Below are positions 28,501-36,651 of a stretch of DNA of 64,000 nucleotides, in pieces. Source of the stretch: Stentor roeselii. Its lineage: Eukaryota > Ciliophora > Heterotrichea > Heterotrichida > Stentoridae. A program made the position numbers and the translations under genes. The stretch is from contig RSEH01000009.1 in NCBI GenBank assembly GCA_006503475.1, forward strand, positions 124,001 through 188,000, given 5' to 3'. The notes under the pieces were generated by a model. The model was not told the DNA's origin. It saw only the letters and a program-made list of their open reading frames with translations, and did not search any database. The first letter of the stretch is position 1, and each line of letters opens with the position of its first letter.

Positions 28501-31500
28501 AGGATAAAGTTCTCAGAATTTTTTAATGACCTGCTCGAAGGAGTTGACTTGAGGGCGAAGTACTCGTTGATTGACCTTCCTGCAACTTGGGGGGCGAAAA
28601 AGTTAGAAACTCGTATAAAAAAAGACTATTTTGACTTTTATTATGACAAAAGTAAAGAAACTGGCTACTGGGCTCTATGGACAACTCTAAGTCCTTCAAA
28701 CTACACTCCAAGCAAATCCTCGAATTTCAATGAGTTGATCATCCCGACGAAGGACATTTTAAGGATCAGTTATTTTTTAGAGCTTTTCGTGAACAACAAC
28801 AAACACGCGCTCTTCTGTGGGCCGACAGGGACTGGAAAGACAGCCAGCATCCTTGACAAGCTACGGTCGTCGTTTTACAATGAAAAATGGAATCATCTTC
28901 TTTTGACTTTCTCTGCACAGACTTCAGTGAACAAGACTCAGCAGATTATGGAAGCTTCAATGGAAAAGCGACTTAGAAAGATATACGCTCCTAAAGCAAA
29001 TAAACGCTTAGTGATCTTCGTTGATGACTTGAACATGCCTTTAAAAGAAATCTACGGCGCACAGCCTCCCATCGAACTGCTCAGACAATGGATGGACCAT
29101 GGCGGGTGGTACGACCTGGACACTAAAGAATTTAACACCTTTAAAGATATCCAGTTCGTAGCAGCCATGGGACCCCCTGGCGGGGGTCGAAACATGATAA
29201 CTCAGAGATATTTAAGACATTACAGCAAGTTCTACATCGAGTCCTTTGGAAATGAAAGTATGACTGCAATTTTCTCTACTATTCTTGACTGGTTCTTCCA
29301 GAAACAAGATATTCAGTTCACTAGATCTGTTCAGGACTTGAAACGATCTTTGGTTTCTGCAACGCTTTTTGTTTTTACTAAAACTTCAGCTGAACTTCTG
29401 CCAACTCCTGCGAAAATTCATTATTTGTATAATATGAGAGATGTTTCGAAGGTTTTTCAAGGGATTTCTAGAGGAACTTCTGAAGCTATTCAAGATGCTG
29501 ATGATATGATCAAGCTTTGGATTCATGAGTGTCAGAGGGTCTTCCAGGATCGACTTGTAAATCTGGAGGATCGGGATTATTTTGATGGACTGTTGAAAGT
29601 AGCGGTGAAAAATCATTTTAATAAAGATTTGGAGAGTCTGGTTACTCAAAAACCTCTGCTTTTTGCTAGTTTCATTGAAGTTGAGCATAATAAAAAGAAA
29701 CTTTCTAACTGTTATTGCGAGATTCGAGACTTGGAACACTTGAATCAATCCATGAAGGACTTGCTTGAGTATTACAATCAGATCTCCAGGGATAAGATGA
29801 ATTTGGTCTTGTTCAACCAGGCTATCGAACATGTCGTTAAAATTGTTAGAATTTTGCAACAGCCGCTTGGAAATGCTTTACTTTTAGGAGTCGGGGGAAG
29901 TGGAAGAAGGAGTCTTGCCTTGTTAGCAACTTCTATCGTTGAGTACTCAGTATTTGAAGTTGAAATCAGCAAAAGTTTCTCAATGGCTGACTGGCGGGAT
30001 AAGCTGAAGTCGCTTTTTTATTCTGTTGGAATTGAAAATGTTTCAACTGTTTTTCTTTTTAGTGACACTCAGATCACTAATGAAGGGTTTTTAGAGGATA
30101 TTAATAATATCCTTAATAATGGAGACGTGCCGAATATGTTTGAAGAAAAGGAAGACTTGACAAAAATATTGGAAAGTCTCACGGATGAGGCAAATATTAA
30201 CAAAAAAGGAGGATCTGAAGAAGCTGTTTTTGCTTATTTTATTGAAAAAGTTAAGTCTAGACTGCATCTTGTTATTTGTCTTTCTCCGATTGGAGAGAGC
30301 TTCAGAACACGACTTAGGATGTTCCCTTCTTTGGTGAATTGCACGACGATTGACTGGTTTTTGCAATGGCCAGAAGAAGCTTTAAGGTCTGTTGCAACAG
30401 AATATCTTAATATTGATGTGAATCCTAAGGTTCGTGAAGGACTCATTGATATCTGTGTCAATATGCAAGCTTCAGTAAGTAAGCTGACAATAAAATACCG
30501 AGAAGAGTTAAGACGTTACTACTACGTCACCCCAACAAGCTATCTTCAGCTAATTTCCACCTTCACTCGACTCCTAAGCACAAAGCGTGTCGAAGTAATG
30601 AACAGTCAAAAAAGATACCAAGTAGGTCTCGACAAGCTTCTAACGACAGCCCAAAAAGTGACAGTGATGCAAAAAGACTTAGAAATTCTCCAACCAAAGT
30701 TAATAGCCCAACAAGCCGTAACCCGAGAAATGACTAAAAGTTTAACAAATCAACACAAAGAAGCTTCTCTAATCCAGCAACAATGCGAAATCGATGAAAA
30801 AACCTGCAACGAAGAGCGAGAAAAGGCCTCAGCAATAAAAAAAGAATGCGAAGAACGACTAGCAGAAGCAATGCCTGCCTACAACAAAGCCTTAGAAGCC
30901 CTCGACGCCCTTACCAAGTCCGACCTCGACGAGATCAAAGGAATGGCAGCGCCTCCGACAGGCGTTCGATACACGATGGAAGCTGTCTGTAAATTAATGA
31001 ACATCGAGCCTATCATGGTCCCTAAAAAATCCGGCTTTGGAAAAGAGCCTGATTTTTGGGAAACTGCAAAAAAACACCTTTTAACTCGCACAAAACTCCT
31101 GCAAGACTTGAGAAACTTCAAAAAAGATGAAATCGACCCGAGAACCATCACAAATATTGAAAAAATTGTAAATTCTAATGACTTTGAACCTAATAGAATG
31201 TTGAAAGTCAGTAAAGCTGCTCATGGAATCTGCATGTGGGTCAGGGCGATGTATACTTATGATAAAGTCACAAAAGAAATCAAACCAAAACAAGAGTCAC
31301 TCAAAGAAGCTGAACAAAAACTCAGTCTTGCTGAAAGCCAACTTGAGGAAAAAAGAGCGAATTTAAGGGAAATTGAAGAAAAGGTGCATAAATTAGAATC
31401 GGAATATAAACAAGCTATGGAACAGGAAAAGTCACTTCAGGATGATGTTGACTTTTGTGTTGTTAAACTTGAAAGAGCCTCGAAGTTAATTGATGGATTA

Positions 31501-34500
31501 AAAGATGAAAAAATAAGATGGGCTGAAGAAGCGAAAAATTTAGAAGAAAAATATAAAAATTGTATTGGTGACTTGGTGTTAAGTTCTGGAATTATTGCTT
31601 ATTTAGGGATTTTTACAGGGTTTTATCGCTCTGGATGCATTGAAAATTGGGTGAGTCTTGTCAAGTCTTATGGTATTCCCAGTTCTCAAGATTTTTCATT
31701 GCAGAAGATTCTTGGAGACCAGGTAAAAATCCGCGACTGGACCATGAGCAACTTGCCAAACGACAGTTTTTCAATAGACAACGCAGTGATCATGGAAAAT
31801 TCAAGTCGCTGGCCACTCATGATCGACCCTCAAGTTCAAGCAAACTCTTGGATCAAAACAATGGAAGGAGAAAGACTTTCAATAACCCGTCAAACAAATG
31901 ACGACTTATCATCAGTGTTAATAAACTCGATAAACTACTCAAAGCCAGTGTTAATCGAAAGTCTTTCAGAAGTAATTAACCCGGAACTTGATGGAATTTT
32001 AAGTTCTTTCAAAGGATTCGAAGGAACTGTCAAAATTGGAGAAAAAACGGCTGACATGGCAAGAGACTTCAGGATTTACTTCATGACTAAGTTGAGCCGC
32101 CCTCATTATTCGCCTGAAGTTTGTGTGAAAGTTGTATTGCTTAACTTTATGACAACTGAAGAAGGACTTTTGGATCAGATGCTCGCTTTTACTGTTCAAA
32201 TTGAGTCTCCTCAGTCGGAAATCAATCGGCTTAAGTGTATTGCTGAAACTGCTAAGTGCAAAAAAGATATCAAAGCGACGGAGGATACTATTTTGCATAA
32301 TGTTTCAACGGCGGAAGGGGATATCTTAGAAAAGGAAACTCTTATTACGAACTTGCAGCAGTCTAAGAAAATATCGAAAGAGGCGCAGGAGACTTTGGAG
32401 AAACAAGAGACTATACAGAAAAGTATCAATGAGATTAGAAAGATTTATAGAAATGTGGCCTATCGAGTTTCTCAGATGTTTTTTGTGGTCACCGACCTAA
32501 GCATCATCGAAAACATGTACCAATACTCTCTAGAATGGTACCGAAACCTCTACAAGACATCAATCCACAAGGCAGACAAAACCAGCAACGCATCAGAGCG
32601 GGCGAAGAACATCCTAAACAAATTCACCGAAAAGTTATACAAAAGTGTCTGTCGTTCAATATTCGAGAAAGACAAGCTCCTCTTCTCATTCCTAATGTCA
32701 CTAAAAGAACTAAGCAACACCGAAGACAAAGAATTTCCATCCCAAGTCAGATTTTTAATGACGGGTGCAACAAGTACTTCAATTTCAAAACCAAACCCAG
32801 GCCTCGGCTGGTTAGAAAACAAGGACTGGGCAGGTATTTTAGAAATAAGCGAATTTATCTGTTTCCACAACTTCGCCAACGACTTTTCACTTTACGTTGA
32901 CCGTTGGAAGGAAATCTGGGACTCTTCCGACCCCCAAGAACAGGAGTTTCCAGGAGACTGGAAAGAAAAACTGACAGCTCTTCAAAGAATAATAGTCCTG
33001 CGCATCCTTCGCCCTGATAAAGTAATCAGCGCAATAGAAAAGCTGATAGTTTCAGTCCTCGGCAAGAAGTTCATCGTCCCTCCTTCCTTTAATCTAAGCA
33101 AGTCATGTAAAGATGCGAAGAACACCATTCCTATTATTTTCATTCTTAGTCCTGGAGTCGACCCTATCATTGAAATTGGAAAATGGGCAAAAGAAGAAAC
33201 AATGCAGAAAAACATGAACCCCATGTCACTTGGAGATCGCCAGGGGCCTATCGCGGAAAAGGCTCTGGAAAGAGCCAGTGGAGAAGGAGGCTGGGTCATT
33301 CTGCAGAACTGTCACTTGGCTGCTTCTTGGATGCCCACACTTGAAAAAAAAATCGATGAAATCGACCCAGAAAAGACTCACGACACGTTCCGACTCTTCC
33401 TTACTTCCCTGCCTTCAGAGTCGTTCCCTGTGTCAGTCCTGCAGAACAGCATAAAAGTCACCAACGAGCCGCCGAAAGGACTGAAAAAAAACATGATCCG
33501 AGCTTATAACTCATACGGCCCTGAATTTGAAGAGTGTAAAAAAGCAAAGGAGTTTAAAAGATTAGTTTATTGTTTGAGTTTCTTCCATGGAGTCATTCAA
33601 GAAAGGAAGAAATTCGGAGCACTTGGATGGAATATTTCGTATGAGTTTTCAATGAGTGACTTGAATATTTCGTACACTCAGCTGAAGGACTTTTTGAATC
33701 AATATGAGCAGATTCCCTGGGATGCCTTGAAGTACATGGTCGCTGAAGCCAACTATGGAGGGCGCGTCACTGACATCTGGGACCGACGACTGATAAAAAC
33801 TCTCCTGCTTGACTACTACAATGACCACGTCTTGCATGAAAACTTCCGACTGGGGGGCTACGAACCTTACAAGGTCCCTCCGGAAGGCCCGTTGAAAAGT
33901 TACTATGACTACATTGACACCATGGAGCACAACGACCCCACGAAAATCTTCGGCCTTCATGACAATGCACTTATAACCAGTGCCATTAATGACAGCAATA
34001 ACTTGCTTTCTACTTGTCTTTATATGTTACCCAGAACTAGCTCGGGCGGGGATAAGACTTCTGAACAAATCATCAGTCATCTTTGTGTTGAAATCCATCA
34101 TCGCATGCCGGAACTGTTCGATATTGAAGCTGCTAATAAAAAATACCCGATGAAATATGAGGAGTCTATGAATACTGTTTTAATTCAAGAACTTATTCGC
34201 TTTAACAGATTGTTGAATGTTGTGAAAGTCAGTACTTTGCAGCTTAGGGATGCGATTTCTGGACTTATTACTATGTCAGCGGAATTGGAAAAAGTTTTTA
34301 ACTCGCTTTTTGATAATAAAGTACCGGAAATGTGGAATAAAGCTGCGTATCCTTCTTTGAAGCCCTTGGCGCAGTGGATTGATGATTTTATTTCGAGGCT
34401 TAATTTTATGCAGAATTGGATTGACCAGGGGCCTCCTAAGATCTTTTGGATATCAGGGTTTTTCTTTACTCAGTCGTTTTTGACTGGAATTATGCAGAAC

Positions 34501-34902
34501 TTTGCAAGGCAGAATAAGATTCCTATTGATACTGTTTGTTTTGACTTTGAAGTTGTAGGAGATAAAAATCCTGAACTTAGTAGTGGATGCTATATTCGTG
34601 GACTATATTTGGATGGAGGGAAGTGGGATGAAATTGGAAATTATTTGGCAGAACCTGTACCGAAGATATTGTATTATCTCATGCCTACTGTTTTGTTGAA
34701 GCCTATTCGAATTGCTGAGAAACCTAAAAAACATACTTATGAGTGCCCTGTTTATAAAACGTCTAAAAGACAGGGAGTCTTGTCGACTACTGGCCATTCA
34801 ACTAACTTCGTTTTAACTATTCTGTTAAACATCAGCCCTGCTCACACTGAAAGTCATTGGATCAAGAGAGGGACTGCTCTTCTCACTCAGCTTGACTATT
34901 AA
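22591..34902 (+). CDS. Axonemal inner-arm dynein heavy chain
   Basis: This is one uninterrupted frame of 4103 residues, without a detectable intron. The motor has four P-loops in the usual places: AAA1 GPAGTGKT at 1428-1435 with Walker B CCFDEFNRIE, AAA2 GQTFSGKT at 1709, AAA3 GPTGTGKT at 2077 and AAA4 GVGGSGR at 2433. The stalk coiled coils flank the microtubule-binding region after EIKGMAAPPTGVRYTMEAV. The C-terminus ends with CPVYKTSKRQGVLSTTG and a cap. Length and the EGPAGTGKTE loop fit single-headed inner-arm chains of the DNAH3/7/12 group rather than outer-arm or cytoplasmic dyneins; the exact orthologue is unresolved. Codon use changes abruptly along the gene (see findings). Confidence 0.97.
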   Translation: MKPSDNHLSKSAKSLKRPVYGAKFKISIPDFKALGESLTTGTRMTNLHEDSPKQKSARFLEPIQSVQTLSGVSSHRVLPKQFSKTSLVDLPKLDIEELSKADLISSGPFHSLPRESAAFQHPNLKSTRDISRFDCWEDKKTCEDWLDFYKDKAGPHGKSPIFEQGVYKWEDVELVAVDKKKFVVRVIKTLAIKRVQRLAIRFNDEDEKEFEERVTQARELEGNFHSHMRFLQCIEEVNTEKVSNLPYKIKDAILKKAFGNKLQQLSVHASCIESLMTVIGDDYVRSMKKWIILLRMKNPLNDSEFIAKRISIRRPKIEVPEFGIWRLPYSQYSFNKKALEKNHWYRISEVVQVNKIAAAKCYSFLDQRFLSTGPLTKAVKLKDLYKDLEAHFKAISTEIKYRWREFLVSETQDKMSEKYKFFEVDKVEYEKDGLDYILLRLDYIFETYMQEFADLSIKDWVDFLSSYSDRFTSRKIKEKPLIILTLHLEKASKNKKNAKGNEGDDGNDGKIDFKPTIEEAQKVILQCLDWIVDETNKIHNLRCTLVPFMNFPLDPAFYLDKDYSLLLWARQEIQSFLEFYSEEPLKLLQEYKKFEWIGKLKTENYLKSLFEVKPSIPKLQEELLKFKQAKNEIQHLHTNTINYDFFQIECFQIKDDLKVKIELVIKELLLKISQFCENEVNKIDQEYGEINSKIKEIPLNEDALFELKNFAKSVKSKDVELVKKLRDVFNHKVILEDYFFSIDNDIIEKMWLIKTYPRDVEIALNEGNNRLLIAEDKFRQKLEDEKDQWSNETNLLTQNFEEIQRFHDYDSHLRHYESVKRLEENLKIAMEKMISFNIRENLFEMNLSDKSELQKLIDEFDPYNKLWTNVYFFKSELLNDAYNSTFSSLNANEIAGKVDRWIRECFMLQKKISGKSPEAVDVINHLKDDLNDFQENIPLIKAISNEAWGEEHWKRLAIIAKVDPEKLDARQTLESLIKQGMKDSIEEIEKISFEAQREYKLKKKLDEMKKQYEGLKLEILPHKDSFVIKTIEDIQLIIDEQITSVQAMKTSPYIKPIEDSCKGYEVRLVLTQDTLEEWILCQRVWMNLEPIFSSEDIQKRMPMEYRQFKTIDTYWRNTIEIAFRDPGLVENIASDRTTYNSFKEANSNLEEIQKSMHQYLETKRISFPRFFFLSDEDLLDILSQTKDPLRVQDHLNKCFEAIDKVTFTENQEVTHMISPEKETVAFLNKIDVNYGDNKGNVEYWMLEIERTMYKTLQDITKRSLLDYQVQPRTSWIKNWPAMAILCINQIMWTAEAEKSISTNTLPKFEEELSKLITGVVKMVREKIDSLLRKTLSAVITLDVHARDIISDISQKKITEITHFDWIAQLRYYFDGTSKVAVKMVNSTIDYGFEYLGNTPRLVITPLTDRCYRTLIGAYNLYYGGAPEGPAGTGKTESTKDLAKAVAIKCVVFNCSDSLDYTAMAKFFKGLASSGSWCCFDEFNRIEPEVLSVIAMQVLKIQEAVKKRGKTFHFEGTQLSLNFSCTINITMNPGYAGRSELPDNLKALFRPCAMMVPDYAMISEISLYSYGFQEARSIAVKIVASLKLSSEQLSTKDHYDFGMRAVKAILTACGNLKQNYPDENEFILALRALNDVNLPKFTSEDIPLFLGITSDLFPGTSLPKIDYGELKTSIVNSAENSGLIATDEFLLKCIQLYETILVRHGLMLVGQTFSGKTQVISILQQALSSKTTSSKTLRITLNPKSITLTQLYGRFIPESHQSTDGVASLAFRQFTSDKSPDRKWVVFDGPVDSKWIENMNTVLDDNKMLCMPSGEVIKLTETMTMMFEVEDLKEASPATVSRCGMVYLEPHRLGWRCLLSSYIKNLPVFVQGPMTEAFEANLEFICPPVLEFLRKKCKFPVPVTEMEIVQTLLQIFDCFIEKPKTEAHEDPDSPVKMRSDTKVTKELEESVFNWTLFAAIWALGGCLDENSRIKFSEFFNDLLEGVDLRAKYSLIDLPATWGAKKLETRIKKDYFDFYYDKSKETGYWALWTTLSPSNYTPSKSSNFNELIIPTKDILRISYFLELFVNNNKHALFCGPTGTGKTASILDKLRSSFYNEKWNHLLLTFSAQTSVNKTQQIMEASMEKRLRKIYAPKANKRLVIFVDDLNMPLKEIYGAQPPIELLRQWMDHGGWYDLDTKEFNTFKDIQFVAAMGPPGGGRNMITQRYLRHYSKFYIESFGNESMTAIFSTILDWFFQKQDIQFTRSVQDLKRSLVSATLFVFTKTSAELLPTPAKIHYLYNMRDVSKVFQGISRGTSEAIQDADDMIKLWIHECQRVFQDRLVNLEDRDYFDGLLKVAVKNHFNKDLESLVTQKPLLFASFIEVEHNKKKLSNCYCEIRDLEHLNQSMKDLLEYYNQISRDKMNLVLFNQAIEHVVKIVRILQQPLGNALLLGVGGSGRRSLALLATSIVEYSVFEVEISKSFSMADWRDKLKSLFYSVGIENVSTVFLFSDTQITNEGFLEDINNILNNGDVPNMFEEKEDLTKILESLTDEANINKKGGSEEAVFAYFIEKVKSRLHLVICLSPIGESFRTRLRMFPSLVNCTTIDWFLQWPEEALRSVATEYLNIDVNPKVREGLIDICVNMQASVSKLTIKYREELRRYYYVTPTSYLQLISTFTRLLSTKRVEVMNSQKRYQVGLDKLLTTAQKVTVMQKDLEILQPKLIAQQAVTREMTKSLTNQHKEASLIQQQCEIDEKTCNEEREKASAIKKECEERLAEAMPAYNKALEALDALTKSDLDEIKGMAAPPTGVRYTMEAVCKLMNIEPIMVPKKSGFGKEPDFWETAKKHLLTRTKLLQDLRNFKKDEIDPRTITNIEKIVNSNDFEPNRMLKVSKAAHGICMWVRAMYTYDKVTKEIKPKQESLKEAEQKLSLAESQLEEKRANLREIEEKVHKLESEYKQAMEQEKSLQDDVDFCVVKLERASKLIDGLKDEKIRWAEEAKNLEEKYKNCIGDLVLSSGIIAYLGIFTGFYRSGCIENWVSLVKSYGIPSSQDFSLQKILGDQVKIRDWTMSNLPNDSFSIDNAVIMENSSRWPLMIDPQVQANSWIKTMEGERLSITRQTNDDLSSVLINSINYSKPVLIESLSEVINPELDGILSSFKGFEGTVKIGEKTADMARDFRIYFMTKLSRPHYSPEVCVKVVLLNFMTTEEGLLDQMLAFTVQIESPQSEINRLKCIAETAKCKKDIKATEDTILHNVSTAEGDILEKETLITNLQQSKKISKEAQETLEKQETIQKSINEIRKIYRNVAYRVSQMFFVVTDLSIIENMYQYSLEWYRNLYKTSIHKADKTSNASERAKNILNKFTEKLYKSVCRSIFEKDKLLFSFLMSLKELSNTEDKEFPSQVRFLMTGATSTSISKPNPGLGWLENKDWAGILEISEFICFHNFANDFSLYVDRWKEIWDSSDPQEQEFPGDWKEKLTALQRIIVLRILRPDKVISAIEKLIVSVLGKKFIVPPSFNLSKSCKDAKNTIPIIFILSPGVDPIIEIGKWAKEETMQKNMNPMSLGDRQGPIAEKALERASGEGGWVILQNCHLAASWMPTLEKKIDEIDPEKTHDTFRLFLTSLPSESFPVSVLQNSIKVTNEPPKGLKKNMIRAYNSYGPEFEECKKAKEFKRLVYCLSFFHGVIQERKKFGALGWNISYEFSMSDLNISYTQLKDFLNQYEQIPWDALKYMVAEANYGGRVTDIWDRRLIKTLLLDYYNDHVLHENFRLGGYEPYKVPPEGPLKSYYDYIDTMEHNDPTKIFGLHDNALITSAINDSNNLLSTCLYMLPRTSSGGDKTSEQIISHLCVEIHHRMPELFDIEAANKKYPMKYEESMNTVLIQELIRFNRLLNVVKVSTLQLRDAISGLITMSAELEKVFNSLFDNKVPEMWNKAAYPSLKPLAQWIDDFISRLNFMQNWIDQGPPKIFWISGFFFTQSFLTGIMQNFARQNKIPIDTVCFDFEVVGDKNPELSSGCYIRGLYLDGGKWDEIGNYLAEPVPKILYYLMPTVLLKPIRIAEKPKKHTYECPVYKTSKRQGVLSTTGHSTNFVLTILLNISPAHTESHWIKRGTALLTQLDY

Positions 34903-34920
34903 CTAATAATTTAGCTATAA

Positions 34921-36642
34921 ATGTCCTTTGTTACTATTGGCGGGGGAACAGTCGCTTGGCTGGTCCAAAATCGAGATCGTCTGGGTAACAAACTTCCAAA
35001 GCACCATCTGCACATCTTCGACCCAAGTCTAAAACTACCATCAATATCTGAAGCAATAAAGCAGTTCCACTTCCACTACATCAACAACCTAACAAACCTA
35101 CAATCAACAAACGACCTAACAAAAGAATACGCGATTACTTATTTTCTCCGCTACATTGAAGAACTTATCACCCAGCTTTACAATTTTCACGAAAAATACA
35201 AAAATCAAATCGATTTGCCCTTCAAAGAAATGGGAAACATCCTGCGAGCTGTTCAAGGATTTGCAGTGGAAAGCAGTCAAGCCTTGAGCATAATAAAGCT
35301 TCAAAGTGATATCTATGGGAAAAAAAACATCAACGTCTCTGGAGACTTCAACTTGAACTCCTTCTGGCAACTTATTAAAGCTGGAGACCTTCAAAATGCA
35401 AAAGCCTTCTTTGCGAAGCATCCAAAGTACAAAAGTTCATTATACGGAAAACATGTGGAAAACTCTCTTTCTCCTGAAAAGAGGATTTTCGGGTATATGT
35501 ACAAAAATGAGGAAGAATTTACTCGCGCTTTCCTTTTATTCAAGAAGAACAGTGAAGATTTATCTAAGACTCAAGAAGTTATTCAAGATTTTGGAGATAT
35601 TTCTAAAATTCTGGCAGGAGATCTCGAGTTTTTCATGAAACTCAACCCGAACTGGCTGGAGGTTCTGATTTTTCTCTGCTTGTTTAACACTGGGATCATT
35701 AAAAACCCGACTCAGACCATGCAAGTTATTCAATCGAAACTTGGAAGACCCAGTGAGTTAGAAGCGATTTTAATTGAAGCTTTTGTAGACAACATGCATT
35801 TACTTGTTCAAAAGGCAAGTGAAAGGTACCCATCTTTTTTTATAGCACATCTCGTTGATGTTTTAGCATCTCTTGAAAAAATTGATACAAACTCGCAGAA
35901 TATTTTTGAAGGATTAAACTATCCAGAACATTATTTTCTAAATTTTGTTACAGAAATCATGAATAACAAAAGTATCCCTGTTGAAGTCATTTGTGATTAT
36001 ATCTATTTCAACTTAGGAGGACTTGATAATTGTGAGGGTTTGATGATTTATGCAAATGCTTTCAGGTTTCAAGAAGAAAATATTGAACGACTTGTCAACT
36101 ATTTTAAAGGCCGGAAATTAGAAAATCTTGCAATGCAGACTTATAAACTTGCTGCAATTAGAAGTATCGAAACAGGCCACTTAGCTAAAGCAATAGAATA
36201 CTCAATCAAGTCAAAATCATCAGACCTAAAACTAGAAACCGAAGAAAAAGTCTTAAAAATCGCTTCAGAAATCGACACAGACCTAATCCGGCTTCAAGTC
36301 CGTTCAATGAAACCAAGTTACCTTTCAGACTCCTCAGTAATGCACTTCCTCTCCACTTTCCTAAAATACATCGACCAAGTAAATCAACTCCAAATCCAAG
36401 AAGCAGGTCAATCCCTTGTAAAATTCTTCGAAAACGACCGAGCTCCTTTCCTCTTCTACGAAAAAATCCTATTAGCAAGTGTCTCTCTATTCGACCAAGG
36501 CTTAGAGCTTTCTTCCAAAAACTTCTTCAAAGTACTTCAAGCCTACGAAAAGATGTGCATGCAAATCTCAACAAGTCCTTCATCAATAACTCTTCTTTCA
36601 TTCACCCTAGGCCGAGCTTCCAGCTTTTCCTTAAGTAAATAG
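34921..36642 (+). CDS. NUP85: Nucleoporin Nup85-like
   Basis: This is a 573-residue all-helical protein. Several segments follow human Nup85 in order: SFWQLIKAGDLQNAKAFFAK ([20 protein letters not shown] in Nup85), SELEAILIEAFVDNMHLLVQ with FFIAHLVDVL (WFVAHLTDLL), and YKLAAIRSIETGHLAKAIEY, ending in SIKSKSSD. Nup85 is a subunit of the Y (Nup107-160) scaffold complex of the nuclear pore. The dynein stop is only 18 nt upstream, and GCTATAA directly abuts the ATG. Overall identity is low, so the call rests on ordered motif agreement and length (human 656). Confidence 0.72.
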   Translation: MSFVTIGGGTVAWLVQNRDRLGNKLPKHHLHIFDPSLKLPSISEAIKQFHFHYINNLTNLQSTNDLTKEYAITYFLRYIEELITQLYNFHEKYKNQIDLPFKEMGNILRAVQGFAVESSQALSIIKLQSDIYGKKNINVSGDFNLNSFWQLIKAGDLQNAKAFFAKHPKYKSSLYGKHVENSLSPEKRIFGYMYKNEEEFTRAFLLFKKNSEDLSKTQEVIQDFGDISKILAGDLEFFMKLNPNWLEVLIFLCLFNTGIIKNPTQTMQVIQSKLGRPSELEAILIEAFVDNMHLLVQKASERYPSFFIAHLVDVLASLEKIDTNSQNIFEGLNYPEHYFLNFVTEIMNNKSIPVEVICDYIYFNLGGLDNCEGLMIYANAFRFQEENIERLVNYFKGRKLENLAMQTYKLAAIRSIETGHLAKAIEYSIKSKSSDLKLETEEKVLKIASEIDTDLIRLQVRSMKPSYLSDSSVMHFLSTFLKYIDQVNQLQIQEAGQSLVKFFENDRAPFLFYEKILLASVSLFDQGLELSSKNFFKVLQAYEKMCMQISTSPSSITLLSFTLGRASSFSLSK

Positions 36643-36651
36643 CTTTCATAA

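Noticed and set aside
22591-34902. Frameshifts or mosaic origin of the dynein gene to explain codon-style blocks
   Set aside because: The frame and all dynein motifs are continuous, and the same switches occur in intergenic DNA and in minus-strand genes.
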